Below are positions 6,815 to 15,381 of a DNA stretch of 21,206 nt, in pieces. Made by a program: the position numbers and the translations under genes. Each line of letters begins with the position of its first letter. Within the stretch, counting starts at the first letter, position 1. The notes below the pieces were generated by a model that saw nothing but the letters and a program-made list of their open reading frames with translations, had not been told where the DNA came from and searched no databases. Source of the DNA: CAZMCH01 sp964564735 (GTDB lineage: Bacteria; Poribacteria; DTPJ01); NCBI GenBank assembly GCA_964564735.1, contig CAZMCH010000073.1, forward strand, positions 1-21,206, read 5' to 3'.

Positions 6815-9613
6815 ATGTATAAATATATTGCAATAATAATAATGATTTTGCTTTTGAGTGGCTGTGGATTAAAAACAACCATATTCCCGCCGAAGCCTGT
6901 CAAGGCAAAGGTTGTCCGAGAAGCCGAATGGAAAACTAACTTTAATGATGTTTACTTTGTTAATCCAAATAAAGGTTGGATCATCGGAGATAATGGAACG
7001 ATCATACATACGTCAGACGGAGGAAAGAATTGGGAGGCACAAACTAGCAATACAGAAGCCAATCTTAATAAAATCCAATTTATAAATGAGAAATTAGGTT
7101 GGATTGTTGGCAATAAAGGGACTATACTCCAAACCATAGATGGAAGAAACTGGCGAAAACAGGAAATAACACAAAGTAATTTAAGTGATCTGCACTTTAT
7201 TGATGGGTTTCAGGGTTGGGTAATCGGTGAAGGTGGCGCATTATATCATACGCCTGACGGAGGCAAGACATGGAAAATCATGCCTACAGGCATGGGTGAA
7301 ATGCTTCATAGCGTGTATTTTAAGAACCTAAAAGAAGGCTTAATAACCGCCGAATTTGGTTTAACATTACAGACAACCGATGGTGGTCTAAGATGGGAAA
7401 TGCAAAGGATTGATACTGTATTCAGTATGCTTAATGTGGTATTTGCCAAAGATGGAAAAAATGGTTGGGCAGTGGGAACTGGTGCATCAATATTTTCTAC
7501 AAATGATGGTGGTAAAACTTGGAAACAAAGGGATGGAAAAATTCCTGATAATCATTATGCGGTTTTTGGTGTTTATTTTGTTGATGATAAAATCGGTTGG
7601 GCTGTCGCTCAGGGCGGAACTGTAACTTATACAAATGACGGTGGAGAAACATGGAATCTACAAAATACAGGAACTCGTAGTGACTTAATTTCCGTATATG
7701 CGCTTGATAAAAATAACGTCTGGGTTGTTGGTATGAGAGGAACTATTCTTAATTCAAAAGATGGTGGAAAAACTTGGAGTATTCAAGCAGAAAATACCGC
7801 AGAGCCGTTAAGAGGCGTTGACATTGTTTCCGAATCTGGCAGAGGTTGGGCTGTGGGTGAAAGAGGGGCTATATTAAGAACTAATGATGCTGGCAAGTCT
7901 TGGGAACGTCAAGAAAGTGGAACAGTAGCTGGACTTGACAAAATCTTTGCAATAAGCGATCAGGAAGCATGGGCAATCGGTGAATCTGGCAATATCTTAC
8001 ATACAGAAGACGGTGAAAAATGGACAATCCAAAAAGGCAATGATTGGCTAGGTTTGCATGATGTCCAATTTCTAAGTAGGACTCGTGGTTGGGCCGTGGG
8101 CGATCTTGGTGGAATTTTTTATACAAATGATGGTGGCAAACGATGGTTTCAGCAAAGAGGTTTTAATTTCGAAGCGCTTTATGCACTTAATTTTGTCTCT
8201 TCTGATGAAGGTTGGGCGGTTGGTTGGCCAGGTATAATACTTCATACAAAAGATGGCGGAATGACATGGGAAAAGCAAAACGGCAATACTTTTAATGATC
8301 TTCATTCAGTCTTTTTTATTGATAATATGACAGGCTGGATCGCAGGTCAATATGGCGAAATAATATATACAAAAGATGGTGGCAAAACATGGCAAACTCA
8401 AATCACAGGTACAGATGCAACCATAAGAAAGATATACTTTGCAAACTCTTTGGTTGGGATGGCAGTTGGAGATTTGGGAACATTGCTAACAACAGAAGAT
8501 GGTGGAAAAACTTGGAAAAAGCAAAATAGTGGAACAACTGAACGTCTTAGAGATATAAGCGTTGGCAAAGATAAGCTAATAGCGGTTGGTGATGGTGGCA
8601 CAGCTATTGAATATAGGATACCAATGATAACGCAAGTTGCACAAAAGAAAATCATTATTGAGGAACCAGAAGAATTAAATGTAGAGGCTGATGTAACTTG
8701 GGAATCGGTAAAAACTCCTATTGATAAGAATTTCAGAGATTTATTTTTTGTTACAAAAAACGAGGGTTGGTGTATCGGTGATGAAGGAACTATACTTCAT
8801 ACCATTGATGGTGGAAAGTCATGGGAACAGCAAGTATGCCCCGGTAATGTTGATTTAGTTGGCTTGCATTTCATATCACCAAAGATCGGCTGGATCATGG
8901 CTCAAGATGCGACTTTTCTAGCAACAAGTGATGGTGGAAAGAAATGGAATATATTAAATGAAAAATCAAGACCGATGCTAATAAGCCAAGATGAAAATTT
9001 TGTTACTGTAAAAACAAAACACAGCTTGAAACATGCTCATTTTCCTATTTCTAGCGAGGGATGGGCTGTTGGAATTTATGGTGCGATACTTAATAATGTT
9101 GATGGTGGATCCGTATGGACTGCACAAGAAAGCAATACTCCAGCGGGACTTAACAAAATACAGATGATAAACGATTACATAGGTTGGGCTGTTGGCACAT
9201 GGGGAACTATTCTATATACTAACGATGCTGGCATTAATTGGAAATCTCAATCAAGCAACAGTGGATATGACCTTGAAGGTTTGCATTTCTTGAACGAAAA
9301 AGAAGGTTGGATAGTTGGTAGGTTCGGTATAATTTTGCGGACAGTCAACAGTGGATCAAACTGGCTATCACAAAAAAGCGGAGTTACGGATGATCTCCAT
9401 GCCGTATACTTCGCAAACTCAAAAGAAGGTTGGGCTGTCGGTCAAAAGGGTCTAATTCTTCACACAATAGACGGAGGAATAAATTGGAAAAAGCAAAATT
9501 CTGGAACAAATAAGGATCTGTATAATATCAAGGCTATCAGCGATGATTCTCTGTTAGCAATCGGTGCAGGTGGAGTGATGATCTCGCTGAAAGTTGAGAA
9601 GACTGCATCATAA
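6815..9613 (+). CDS. Lipoprotein of YCF48/BNR-type beta-propeller repeats (about 21 blades)
   Basis: 932 residues. Residues 1-16 are a lipoprotein signal with lipobox L-S-G-C17, so the protein is secreted and lipid-anchored. The rest is ~40-residue repeats of the type G-W-A-V-G-x-x-G-x-I-x-x-T-x-D-G-G-x-T-W-x-x-Q, as in photosystem assembly factor YCF48/Hcf136 and related sialidase-like propellers. I count 13 full repeats plus one degenerate repeat (A-V-G-D-G-G-T near residue 590). A linker (about 601-640) rich in I/E follows, then six full repeats and a degenerate last one (A-I-G-A-G-G near 915). This gives 14+7 blades, which fits three seven-bladed propellers. GGGGAGGAG lies just before the ATG. 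Photosynthesis is not implied, since such repeats occur widely in non-phototrophs. The role may be scaffolding or binding at the envelope; the ligand is unknown. It lies 85 bases before the ceramidase-like gene. Confidence 0.9.
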   Translation: MYKYIAIIIMILLLSGCGLKTTIFPPKPVKAKVVREAEWKTNFNDVYFVNPNKGWIIGDNGTIIHTSDGGKNWEAQTSNTEANLNKIQFINEKLGWIVGNKGTILQTIDGRNWRKQEITQSNLSDLHFIDGFQGWVIGEGGALYHTPDGGKTWKIMPTGMGEMLHSVYFKNLKEGLITAEFGLTLQTTDGGLRWEMQRIDTVFSMLNVVFAKDGKNGWAVGTGASIFSTNDGGKTWKQRDGKIPDNHYAVFGVYFVDDKIGWAVAQGGTVTYTNDGGETWNLQNTGTRSDLISVYALDKNNVWVVGMRGTILNSKDGGKTWSIQAENTAEPLRGVDIVSESGRGWAVGERGAILRTNDAGKSWERQESGTVAGLDKIFAISDQEAWAIGESGNILHTEDGEKWTIQKGNDWLGLHDVQFLSRTRGWAVGDLGGIFYTNDGGKRWFQQRGFNFEALYALNFVSSDEGWAVGWPGIILHTKDGGMTWEKQNGNTFNDLHSVFFIDNMTGWIAGQYGEIIYTKDGGKTWQTQITGTDATIRKIYFANSLVGMAVGDLGTLLTTEDGGKTWKKQNSGTTERLRDISVGKDKLIAVGDGGTAIEYRIPMITQVAQKKIIIEEPEELNVEADVTWESVKTPIDKNFRDLFFVTKNEGWCIGDEGTILHTIDGGKSWEQQVCPGNVDLVGLHFISPKIGWIMAQDATFLATSDGGKKWNILNEKSRPMLISQDENFVTVKTKHSLKHAHFPISSEGWAVGIYGAILNNVDGGSVWTAQESNTPAGLNKIQMINDYIGWAVGTWGTILYTNDAGINWKSQSSNSGYDLEGLHFLNEKEGWIVGRFGIILRTVNSGSNWLSQKSGVTDDLHAVYFANSKEGWAVGQKGLILHTIDGGINWKKQNSGTNKDLYNIKAISDDSLLAIGAGGVMISLKVEKTAS

Positions 9614-9698
9614 TATTTGTTATACTTGCATTAACCCATGATAAAATACCAAAATATAAAATTTTGATAGAATAAAAAAAATTAAGGAGAAATAAAAG

Positions 9699-10940
9699 AT
9701 GGCTAAATCCTCTGAAAAAAAGATGCTTCGTGCTTCATGTGTAAAAGTTGATATTACCCCTGACAAAACTCAATGGCTTTTGGGTTATGGTCCAAGACAA
9801 TCAGACGGGATACATGACCACCTCTATCATCGCATTGTTGCGATGGACAATGGCGAGAAATTATTATTCCTTATATCTTCAGATCATGCTTGTTTTTCAC
9901 CGTTTGTTTATGATGAATTCTGCAAGGAACTTGAGCAAAAAACAGGGATCAAATCTGATCAAATCTGGTGGATGACTACCCATACTCATGGAGCTCCAGA
10001 AGCAGGTCATCCAGGGCTTGCTATGCTTTTTCTATCTGAAAGATATATCCATGATTCGAATCCAGAATATACAGAATTTTTCAAGGATACATTGCTCGAA
10101 GGCATAATAGAGGCACAGTCAAAACTAGAGCCAGCAAAACTTGGTATTGACAAAGGTTATTCTATGGCAAATATAAATCGTCGTCAATTTACTTCTGACG
10201 GTAAATGCCATCTTGGTATAAATACCGAAGGTGCAGTAGATCGCCAAATCGGATTGATAAGACTTGATAGACTAGACGGAACTCCAATAGCTTTGATAGT
10301 TAACTATGCTATGCACGGAACTGTTTTGGGTGGAGGAAATTGCCTAATTACAGCAGATGCACCTGGGGTTGTTGCGGAATATGTTGAGAGCAAAATTGGT
10401 GCGCCAATGTTATTTATTAACGGGGCAGAGGGCAATGTAGCCCCTATATACAGCACTCAACTTAATTTTTCAGAAAGTCATATTGACGAGTTTAAGACAT
10501 TATTGGGGGATAAGATTCTTGATGCTAATCAAAATATAAAAGATACAAGTTCAGATATAACCTTGTGGACAGGAAAAACTTTTGTTGAAACTCTCAAAAG
10601 GTCTGATTTTGGATGGGTTGATAATCTAAAAGATTACCTGCGTGTAAATGGACAAGAGCTAGTTCGTATTCCTGTTTATTTCTTGAGGATTAACCTTGAT
10701 ACTATAATTTGGGGGGCTCCATTGGAACTATTTTGCGAAGTTGCTTTGAATGTGAGAGAAAGCTCTCCTTATCAAAACACGTTTTATTTTGGTTTAACCA
10801 ACGGAACATTGCTTTATTTGCCCACTAAAGAAGCCTTTGCAGAAGGAGGATATGAGCCAAGCGTTTCACCTTTTACCGAAAATGCAGAAGAAGACCTTAC
10901 AAAAGCAGTTATAAAATATATTCATGATAGTAATCATTGA
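9699..10940 (+). CDS. Neutral/alkaline ceramidase-like hydrolase, short form
   Basis: 413 residues matching the N-terminal catalytic domain of neutral/alkaline non-lysosomal ceramidases (PF04734 type). Landmarks are V-D-I-T-P (17-21), T-H-T-H-G-A-P-E (94-101), N-Y-A-M-H-G-T (202-208) and N-G-A-E-G-N-V-A-P (241-249). G-A-P-L-E-L-F with E343 and the T-L-L-Y-L-P-T segment with Y373 follow. By analogy with the Pseudomonas enzyme, the zinc site would be one His of THTH, H206, E343 and Y373, so the metal site looks intact. Known ceramidases are ~650 residues, secreted, and carry a C-terminal beta domain. This one has neither a signal peptide nor that domain. Bacteria of this kind often carry such paralogues with unknown substrates; ceramide is not assured, and a cytoplasmic amidase or ester-type hydrolase is possible. 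AAGGAG is nine bases before the ATG. Confidence 0.85.
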   Translation: MAKSSEKKMLRASCVKVDITPDKTQWLLGYGPRQSDGIHDHLYHRIVAMDNGEKLLFLISSDHACFSPFVYDEFCKELEQKTGIKSDQIWWMTTHTHGAPEAGHPGLAMLFLSERYIHDSNPEYTEFFKDTLLEGIIEAQSKLEPAKLGIDKGYSMANINRRQFTSDGKCHLGINTEGAVDRQIGLIRLDRLDGTPIALIVNYAMHGTVLGGGNCLITADAPGVVAEYVESKIGAPMLFINGAEGNVAPIYSTQLNFSESHIDEFKTLLGDKILDANQNIKDTSSDITLWTGKTFVETLKRSDFGWVDNLKDYLRVNGQELVRIPVYFLRINLDTIIWGAPLELFCEVALNVRESSPYQNTFYFGLTNGTLLYLPTKEAFAEGGYEPSVSPFTENAEEDLTKAVIKYIHDSNH

Positions 10941-10996
10941 AAAATTACTACTCGTTCAAGTATCTGTCCTAAATCATTCGCCAATAAAAAACCATC

Positions 10997-11005
10997 TGCT
11001 ATAAT
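10997..11005 (+). promoter_or_regulatory. Extended -10 promoter for the arsenate reductase gene
   Basis: TG-C-TATAAT, a perfect extended -10 with a consensus hexamer at 11000-11005. The -35 region (TTCGCC, 17 bases upstream) is poor, which extended -10 promoters tolerate. The start would be near 11012, about 107 bases before the arsC-like ATG, making this gene separate from the ceramidase-like gene. Confidence 0.45.
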
Positions 11006-11108
11006 ATCATCAAAAAATGGAATTAATAGATGTTTGTTACAATTATAAACCTTGCTTTTTTCAACAATCTATGATTGGGTTTGAAATAAAGGATATATTT
11101 GAAATATT

Positions 11109-11113
11109 GGAGG
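11109..11113 (+). promoter_or_regulatory. Ribosome binding site that decides the ArsC start
   Basis: GGAGG five bases before the ATG at 11119. It favours this start over an in-frame ATG 34 codons upstream, whose extra residues do not match the family. Confidence 0.75.
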
Positions 11114-11118
11114 CAAAA

Positions 11119-11616
11119 ATGGAAAAAGTAAATAAAATTCAGGTATTATTTATATGCACAGGTAATTCTGCAAGAAGCCAAATATCAGAGGGTGTTCTAA
11201 GAAGTAAAGCTGGAAATATGGTTGATGTTTATAGTGGAGGGACATTTCCTGCAAAACAAGTTAATCCATTTGCTATCAAAGTCATGGCAGAAAATGGTAT
11301 TGATATATCCAAACATTATCCAAAAAGTCTTGATCAATATCTTAACAAGGAATTTGATATAATAATAACGACTTGTGATAGAGCAAAGCAATCTTGCCCT
11401 ATTTTCCCTGGAAATGCTATTCGCTACCATTGGAATCTTGACGATCCTGCCGAAATAGAAGACGAAGAAGAACGTCTTTTGGCTTTCCGTAAGACTTTCA
11501 ATGAAATATCAAAGCGCGTTGATGATTTGACGGAAATTATTAGACATCTAAATTCAAATAAAGGCAAATATCAGCAAGAAAAGACATTTTTAGTATTAAA
11601 CAGCGATGAATCATAA
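11119..11616 (+). CDS. arsC: Arsenate reductase, thioredoxin-coupled type (low-molecular-weight phosphatase fold)
   Basis: 165 residues. The phosphate-binding loop is C13-T-G-N-S-A-R19, the CX5R motif of low-molecular-weight tyrosine phosphatases. C86 and C93 in C-D-R-A-K-Q-S-C have the same spacing as Cys82/Cys89 of plasmid pI258 ArsC, and L-D-D-P (107-110) supplies the general acid. The three-cysteine relay argues for thioredoxin-dependent arsenate-to-arsenite reduction rather than protein dephosphorylation. No arsR, arsB, acr3 or arsM lies within the window, so export of arsenite must be encoded elsewhere. About 20 residues follow the usual end of the domain and have no evident motif. The gene has its own promoter candidate and converges on the BtuF-like gene with its stop 2 bases before that gene's end. 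Confidence 0.87.
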   Translation: MEKVNKIQVLFICTGNSARSQISEGVLRSKAGNMVDVYSGGTFPAKQVNPFAIKVMAENGIDISKHYPKSLDQYLNKEFDIIITTCDRAKQSCPIFPGNAIRYHWNLDDPAEIEDEEERLLAFRKTFNEISKRVDDLTEIIRHLNSNKGKYQQEKTFLVLNSDES

Positions 11617-11624
11617 ATTCATCG
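11604..11624. terminator. Hairpin spanning the two convergent stop codons
   Basis: CGATGAAT (11604-11611) pairs with ATTCATCG (11617-11624) around CATAA. The plus-strand TAA (11614-11616) and minus-strand TGA (11619-11621) both fall inside it. A short TTTAT follows on the plus strand; no T-run follows on the minus strand. It may act as a weak bidirectional terminator, but the stem is AT-rich and only 8 bp. Confidence 0.4.
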
Positions 11625-12533
11625 TTTATAAAATAGAGCATAAAGTAATTCAAGTCCCTCTACTACTCTAGGTCCTGATCTGAGAAGAATATCAGGATCA
11701 ACTGGATATATCATTTCATTTTTAACAGCAGATATAGTTTTATATTTATCCCATTTAGTTTCCTGAGCCTTTTCAGAAGATACCATTGTAGGAGGTGCTG
11801 TTAATATTATATCTGGATTCTTCATTATTACTGATTCTACACTATACATAGGCCAAGGATTAGGTGCATCATTCGCTATGTTAATTCCGCCAGCGGTTTC
11901 TATCAAATCGTTGACAAAATTATCAGGTCCCACAGTAATAAGAGGGTCTTTCCCTATTTCATAAAAGACTTTTAACCTTTTATTTTCAGGTATTCTCTTA
12001 ACGTCATTTTTTATTTTTGTAATGCGTAAGCGCATATTTACAACTTCCTGATTTGCTTTTTCCTCTTTTCCTGTAATTTTGCCCAATAACAATATTGAAT
12101 CTAGCACATCATCAATTTTTAGTGGATTAACCAAAAAAATCGCTATCCCACTTTGCTCTAACCGTGCTATACGCTCTTTACTATAACCATCAGGAGTTGC
12201 AACAATAAGATCAGGCGAAAGAGATAATATTACCTCAATATTGGGATTATAATAACCCCCAATCTTTGTCTTGCTCTTGGCTAAATCAGGATAATTACAA
12301 AAATCAGTTACACCTACAATTTCATTATCCAAACCAAGAAAAAAAAGCATCTCTGTAACATTTGGAGCCATAGATATTATACGTTTTACTGGTTTGGGGA
12401 TTTTTACTTGCCGTCCTACCGCATCCGTAAAAATTACTGTGTCTTGTTTTGATGTTTTCTTTCCACAACCAAATTGTAATAAGAGACATAATACAAGTAT
12501 AACAATTGATATAATATTAAATGATTTTTTCAT
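11619..12533 (-). CDS. BtuF-like periplasmic binding lipoprotein (cobalamin or ferric-siderophore type)
   Basis: 304 residues. An N-terminal lipoprotein signal ends at G-C23. The lipobox Q-F-G-C is atypical because Leu sits one place early. The mature part matches the helical-backbone metal-receptor family (BtuF/FepB/TroA-like). It begins with F-T-D-A-V-G-R-Q-V-K-I-P, then R-I-I-S-M-A-P-N-V-T-E-M-L-F and the G-V-T-D-F-C-N-Y-P block typical of BtuF-type proteins. S-L-S-P-D-L-I-V-A and a late A-G-G-I-N-I-A follow. It should deliver a corrinoid or iron chelate to an ABC importer, but no permease or ATPase gene is in the window. It lies 45 bases after the GATase-like gene on the same strand. The ATG at 12533 lacks a clear Shine-Dalgarno, so translation may depend on the upstream gene. 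Cobalamin is favoured over iron only weakly. Confidence 0.82.
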   Translation of the reverse strand: MKKSFNIISIVILVLCLLLQFGCGKKTSKQDTVIFTDAVGRQVKIPKPVKRIISMAPNVTEMLFFLGLDNEIVGVTDFCNYPDLAKSKTKIGGYYNPNIEVILSLSPDLIVATPDGYSKERIARLEQSGIAIFLVNPLKIDDVLDSILLLGKITGKEEKANQEVVNMRLRITKIKNDVKRIPENKRLKVFYEIGKDPLITVGPDNFVNDLIETAGGINIANDAPNPWPMYSVESVIMKNPDIILTAPPTMVSSEKAQETKWDKYKTISAVKNEMIYPVDPDILLRSGPRVVEGLELLYALFYKR

Positions 12534-12577
12534 ATCAAAACGCTTTCGCCTGAATCTTGTTTTTTTGTATTATCAAA

Positions 12578-13447
12578 TTAGTTTCTGTTTTTGATCAAGC
12601 CCCACTGTGAAGGTAATTTATCTTTTGAGTCAACTGAGGCTGCTGCTCCTAGATATTCCATTATATTTTCATGTAATTTTGTCATGGCATCGCTATACTT
12701 GCATTTTTCATCATTAGAACGAAAAACAGTAAAACGCCAACCACTGACAATGATTATTCCATTCCCGACCTTATATTCAACGAGAGGTGTAACTTGCCCA
12801 AACCAAGCTTGAGGATGAGGCTCTTGGTATGCTTTTCCCAAAACAGTGCCATCTTTAGCAGGTCCATTGGGATAGAAATCACTCATACAATCATGTCCAT
12901 AGCAATCGATGTTGAAGCCTTTAGCTGGGTCCAAACCCATAGCCTTAAATCCAGCAAATACAGGATGTGTTTCTTGACCTTCTGCAGCAATAATACCACT
13001 TGGATTATGATCAACGTTAGGAGCGCATAATCTTGGTTCAAGGCTTTCAAGCCCAAGATCGAAAATATAGTGCAAAGCGACTTGGCTCAAAAATAAAGAA
13101 CCGCCAGCTTTTACAAAATCTAAAAAGGCATTTTTCGTTGAGTTTTCAAGAAAATTCGGCGGTATTGTTGCCGCATTTGCTCTATGCCACCAAACAATCT
13201 GGAAATCAGTAAGTTTTACTGCATTGCCTTTTTCATCTTTAAATTTCCCTGAACCTGATGGAAAGATAAGTGTAGTCGCTTGATTTGCTTTTGCCCATTT
13301 ATATTCAGATTCATCTTCAATAGGCATTTTATCTTCTGCTTCTAAGAAAGCTAACCTATATGTTGCTCCAAAAGCTAAAGAGCTAATGCACATAGATATA
13401 ACCAAAATCAATCCCAATAAGACACAACATTTTTGATTATTCTTCAT
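12578..13447 (-). CDS. Secreted protein with GATase1/ThuA-like fold (possibly DUF4960), unknown function
   Basis: 289 residues from the ATG at 13447. Residues 1-28 form a signal peptide (basic start, long hydrophobic core, cleavage likely at A-F-G-A). The mature protein has alternating strand/helix text resembling glutamine-amidotransferase-like or ThuA-like domains: I-V-W-W-H-R near residue 80, F-V-K-A-G-G-S-L-F-L-S near 115, and a late strand I-I-I-V-S-G-W-R. No Cys-His-Glu triad is obvious, so it may bind rather than catalyse. The start is set by GGAGGGG four bases upstream; a longer frame reaching 13552 would overlap rpoD by seven bases and add an unlikely hydrophobic leader. It follows the rpoD terminator, so it needs readthrough or its own promoter, and it precedes the BtuF-like lipoprotein. 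Both are exported, which suggests a two-gene envelope unit. Confidence 0.65.
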   Translation of the reverse strand: MKNNQKCCVLLGLILVISMCISSLAFGATYRLAFLEAEDKMPIEDESEYKWAKANQATTLIFPSGSGKFKDEKGNAVKLTDFQIVWWHRANAATIPPNFLENSTKNAFLDFVKAGGSLFLSQVALHYIFDLGLESLEPRLCAPNVDHNPSGIIAAEGQETHPVFAGFKAMGLDPAKGFNIDCYGHDCMSDFYPNGPAKDGTVLGKAYQEPHPQAWFGQVTPLVEYKVGNGIIIVSGWRFTVFRSNDEKCKYSDAMTKLHENIMEYLGAAASVDSKDKLPSQWGLIKNRN

Positions 13448-13450
13448 GTT

Positions 13451-13458
13451 ACCCCTCC
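13451..13458 (-). promoter_or_regulatory. Ribosome binding site for the GATase-like protein
   Basis: GGAGGGGT on the minus strand, ending three bases before the ATG at 13445-13447. It decides this start over in-frame codons farther upstream. Confidence 0.7.
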
Positions 13459-13500
13459 ATGTAAGTGAATGGCTGATGTTATAAAATCGGCAAATACAAT

Positions 13501-13526
13501 AAAAATAGGGCATATAACATACGCCC
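13501..13526 (-). terminator. Intrinsic terminator after rpoD
   Basis: On the minus strand GGGCGTAT (13526-13519) pairs with ATATGCCC (13515-13508), with one G-U pair and a 3-base loop, followed directly by TATTTTTATT. It begins 20 bases after the rpoD stop. It separates the mutS2-dnaG-rpoD operon from the GATase-like/btuF-like pair. Confidence 0.75.
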
Positions 13527-13545
13527 TTACCAAAAATAAAACAAA

Positions 13546-15300
13546 TTACCAATCTTGAAAATCTCGTAGTTTTTCACTTCTAACAGGATGACGAAGTTTT
13601 TTTAGTGCTTTGGCTTCTATTTGTCTGACTCTTTCTCGAGTTACATTAAAAACTCCGCCGACTTCCTCAAGAGTTCTCTGCTGACCATCTCCAATACCAA
13701 AACGAAGACATATTACCTGTTCCTCACGCTTTGAAAGCTGGTCTAATGAATCTTTTACTTGATTACATAACATTCTAAAAACTGCTTCTGTTGCAGGACA
13801 TTTTGTGTCTTTATCCTCAATAAAATCTCCTAGATGTGCGTCATCATCATCGCCTACAGGTATTTCAAGAGATATGGGGTCCTGAGCAATTCTCAAAACT
13901 TCACGGATTTTATCAACAGGGAGTTCCATTTCCTCCGCAATTTCCTGATGGGAAGGTTCTCTACCTAATTTACTAAGAAGATATTTTGAGGTTCTTATCA
14001 TCTTGTTAATAGTCTCGATCATGTGAACAGGTATTCTAATAGTTCTAGCCTGATCGGCAATAGCCCTAGTTATAGCCTGCCTTATCCACCATGTAGCATA
14101 GGTGCTGAATTTATAGCCTTTGTGATATTTAAAGCGATCAACAGCCTTTATTAAGCCAGTATTTCCCTCTTGGATAAGATCAAGAAACATCAATCCAGAA
14201 CTTTTGCTAGAATACTTTTTGGCAATACTCACAACAAGACGCAAATTTGCCTCAACAATTCTCATTTTTGCGTCATAGGAGAGCTTTTCTCCTTTTTCAA
14301 TTTGTGCAACGGCTTCCTTTATTTCCTTTATGGATAATCCTGCTTCTTTCTCTAATCGCATAATGATTCTTCTAGCTCTTACTATTTTTGAATTGTACTC
14401 AAGCAGTTTTTCCCATTTTTCTTTATCAAAATTCGTTTTTGGGCTTGATATATTATCATGAATAGCTTGCATTATTTCAATAGCTGATGTTCCAGCACAT
14501 TTTTCTGTAAGGGAAATATCATTTTCCGCTTCTGATATTCTGTTGGCAATAGACTTAGCAATACCTGAAATTCTGCTTATCTCATCACGACAAAGATTTA
14601 GGTCTATAAATGTATCAATAATATGCTGTTTATTTTCATTAATTGTATTCAGAAGAGACACTTGTTTTTCTTGTGATAGATTATTTTCATTCAAAAGTTT
14701 CTCATAAGCAAATATATTATTTTCTACTTTATTAACATAAATCATCTTATTTTTTAGGCGTTCCAAGACTTTGGATTCTTTTTCTGAATCTGTTGTTCTA
14801 CTGAACTCCAATTCAATAACTTCACAGCATCTAATTTTTTTGGCAATTGCGCGGTTACAAACTTTCTTTGCTTCTGATATAGCAATAGGAATCTTGAATA
14901 ATGCTTGCTTGGTAATACGTTGTCCTTCTTCAATTTGCTTGGATAATTCAATCTCATCTTGTTTGCTTAGAAGAGGAACACGCCCCATTTCTTTGAGATA
15001 TAATCTCAAAGTATTATCAAATTTTGAAACTTTTTCAGAAGATGGATCAAAATCATCTCTATCATAATCATCTATTTCACTTGCATCAGATTCATCATCA
15101 GTTACATCCTCGATCAATCCAACTTCATCAACTTCCGATTCATCTAATAAATCTATATCAATCTCTTCCAGATCATCTAGCATATTATCATCTGAATGAA
15201 TAACCTCATCAGGTAATGTATCCTCATCTTCATAGTTAAGATATCCATCTTCTTTATCTATACCGATGAGTTCTTTTTCTATTTCATTTTTTTGTCTCAT
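13546..15300 (-). CDS. rpoD: Primary RNA polymerase sigma factor (sigma-70, RpoD)
   Basis: 584 residues. A very acidic N-terminus (about 15-88) replaces a recognisable region 1.1. Region 1.2 is at about 96-125 (T-L-R-L-Y-L-K-E-M-G). A long non-conserved spacer (about 130-340) resembles that of Gram-negative-type primary sigmas; low-GC Gram-positives have a short one. Regions 2.1-2.4 (about 345-430) include Y-A-T-W-W-I-R-Q-A-I-T-R for -10 recognition. Region 3 follows, then region 4.2 (about 543-572) with V-T-R-E-R-V-R-Q-I-E-A-K-A-L for the -35. All are canonical, consistent with the consensus promoters seen here. A GTG three bases upstream (15303) is an alternative start; GGGGGA precedes both. 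The gene follows dnaG by about 80 bases, the classic dnaG-rpoD pairing, and ends at a clear terminator. Confidence 0.96.
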   Translation of the reverse strand: MRQKNEIEKELIGIDKEDGYLNYEDEDTLPDEVIHSDDNMLDDLEEIDIDLLDESEVDEVGLIEDVTDDESDASEIDDYDRDDFDPSSEKVSKFDNTLRLYLKEMGRVPLLSKQDEIELSKQIEEGQRITKQALFKIPIAISEAKKVCNRAIAKKIRCCEVIELEFSRTTDSEKESKVLERLKNKMIYVNKVENNIFAYEKLLNENNLSQEKQVSLLNTINENKQHIIDTFIDLNLCRDEISRISGIAKSIANRISEAENDISLTEKCAGTSAIEIMQAIHDNISSPKTNFDKEKWEKLLEYNSKIVRARRIIMRLEKEAGLSIKEIKEAVAQIEKGEKLSYDAKMRIVEANLRLVVSIAKKYSSKSSGLMFLDLIQEGNTGLIKAVDRFKYHKGYKFSTYATWWIRQAITRAIADQARTIRIPVHMIETINKMIRTSKYLLSKLGREPSHQEIAEEMELPVDKIREVLRIAQDPISLEIPVGDDDDAHLGDFIEDKDTKCPATEAVFRMLCNQVKDSLDQLSKREEQVICLRFGIGDGQQRTLEEVGGVFNVTRERVRQIEAKALKKLRHPVRSEKLRDFQDW

Positions 15301-15381
15301 CACACTAAGTTTCCCCCAATAGAAAATTTAGAAATACGGAAACCTTTATTCCAAGCTAGCCTTGATTATCCAGTCACCGAT

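Noticed and set aside
6815..9613. Direct DNA repeats that might be read as a CRISPR-like or satellite array
   Set aside because: The repetition is at protein level (~40-residue blades), in frame and diverged, inside one long gene.
9617..9647. TTGTTA and TAAAAT as a promoter for the ceramidase-like gene
   Set aside because: The spacing is 19 bases and the -35 is weak; co-transcription with the upstream lipoprotein gene is as likely.
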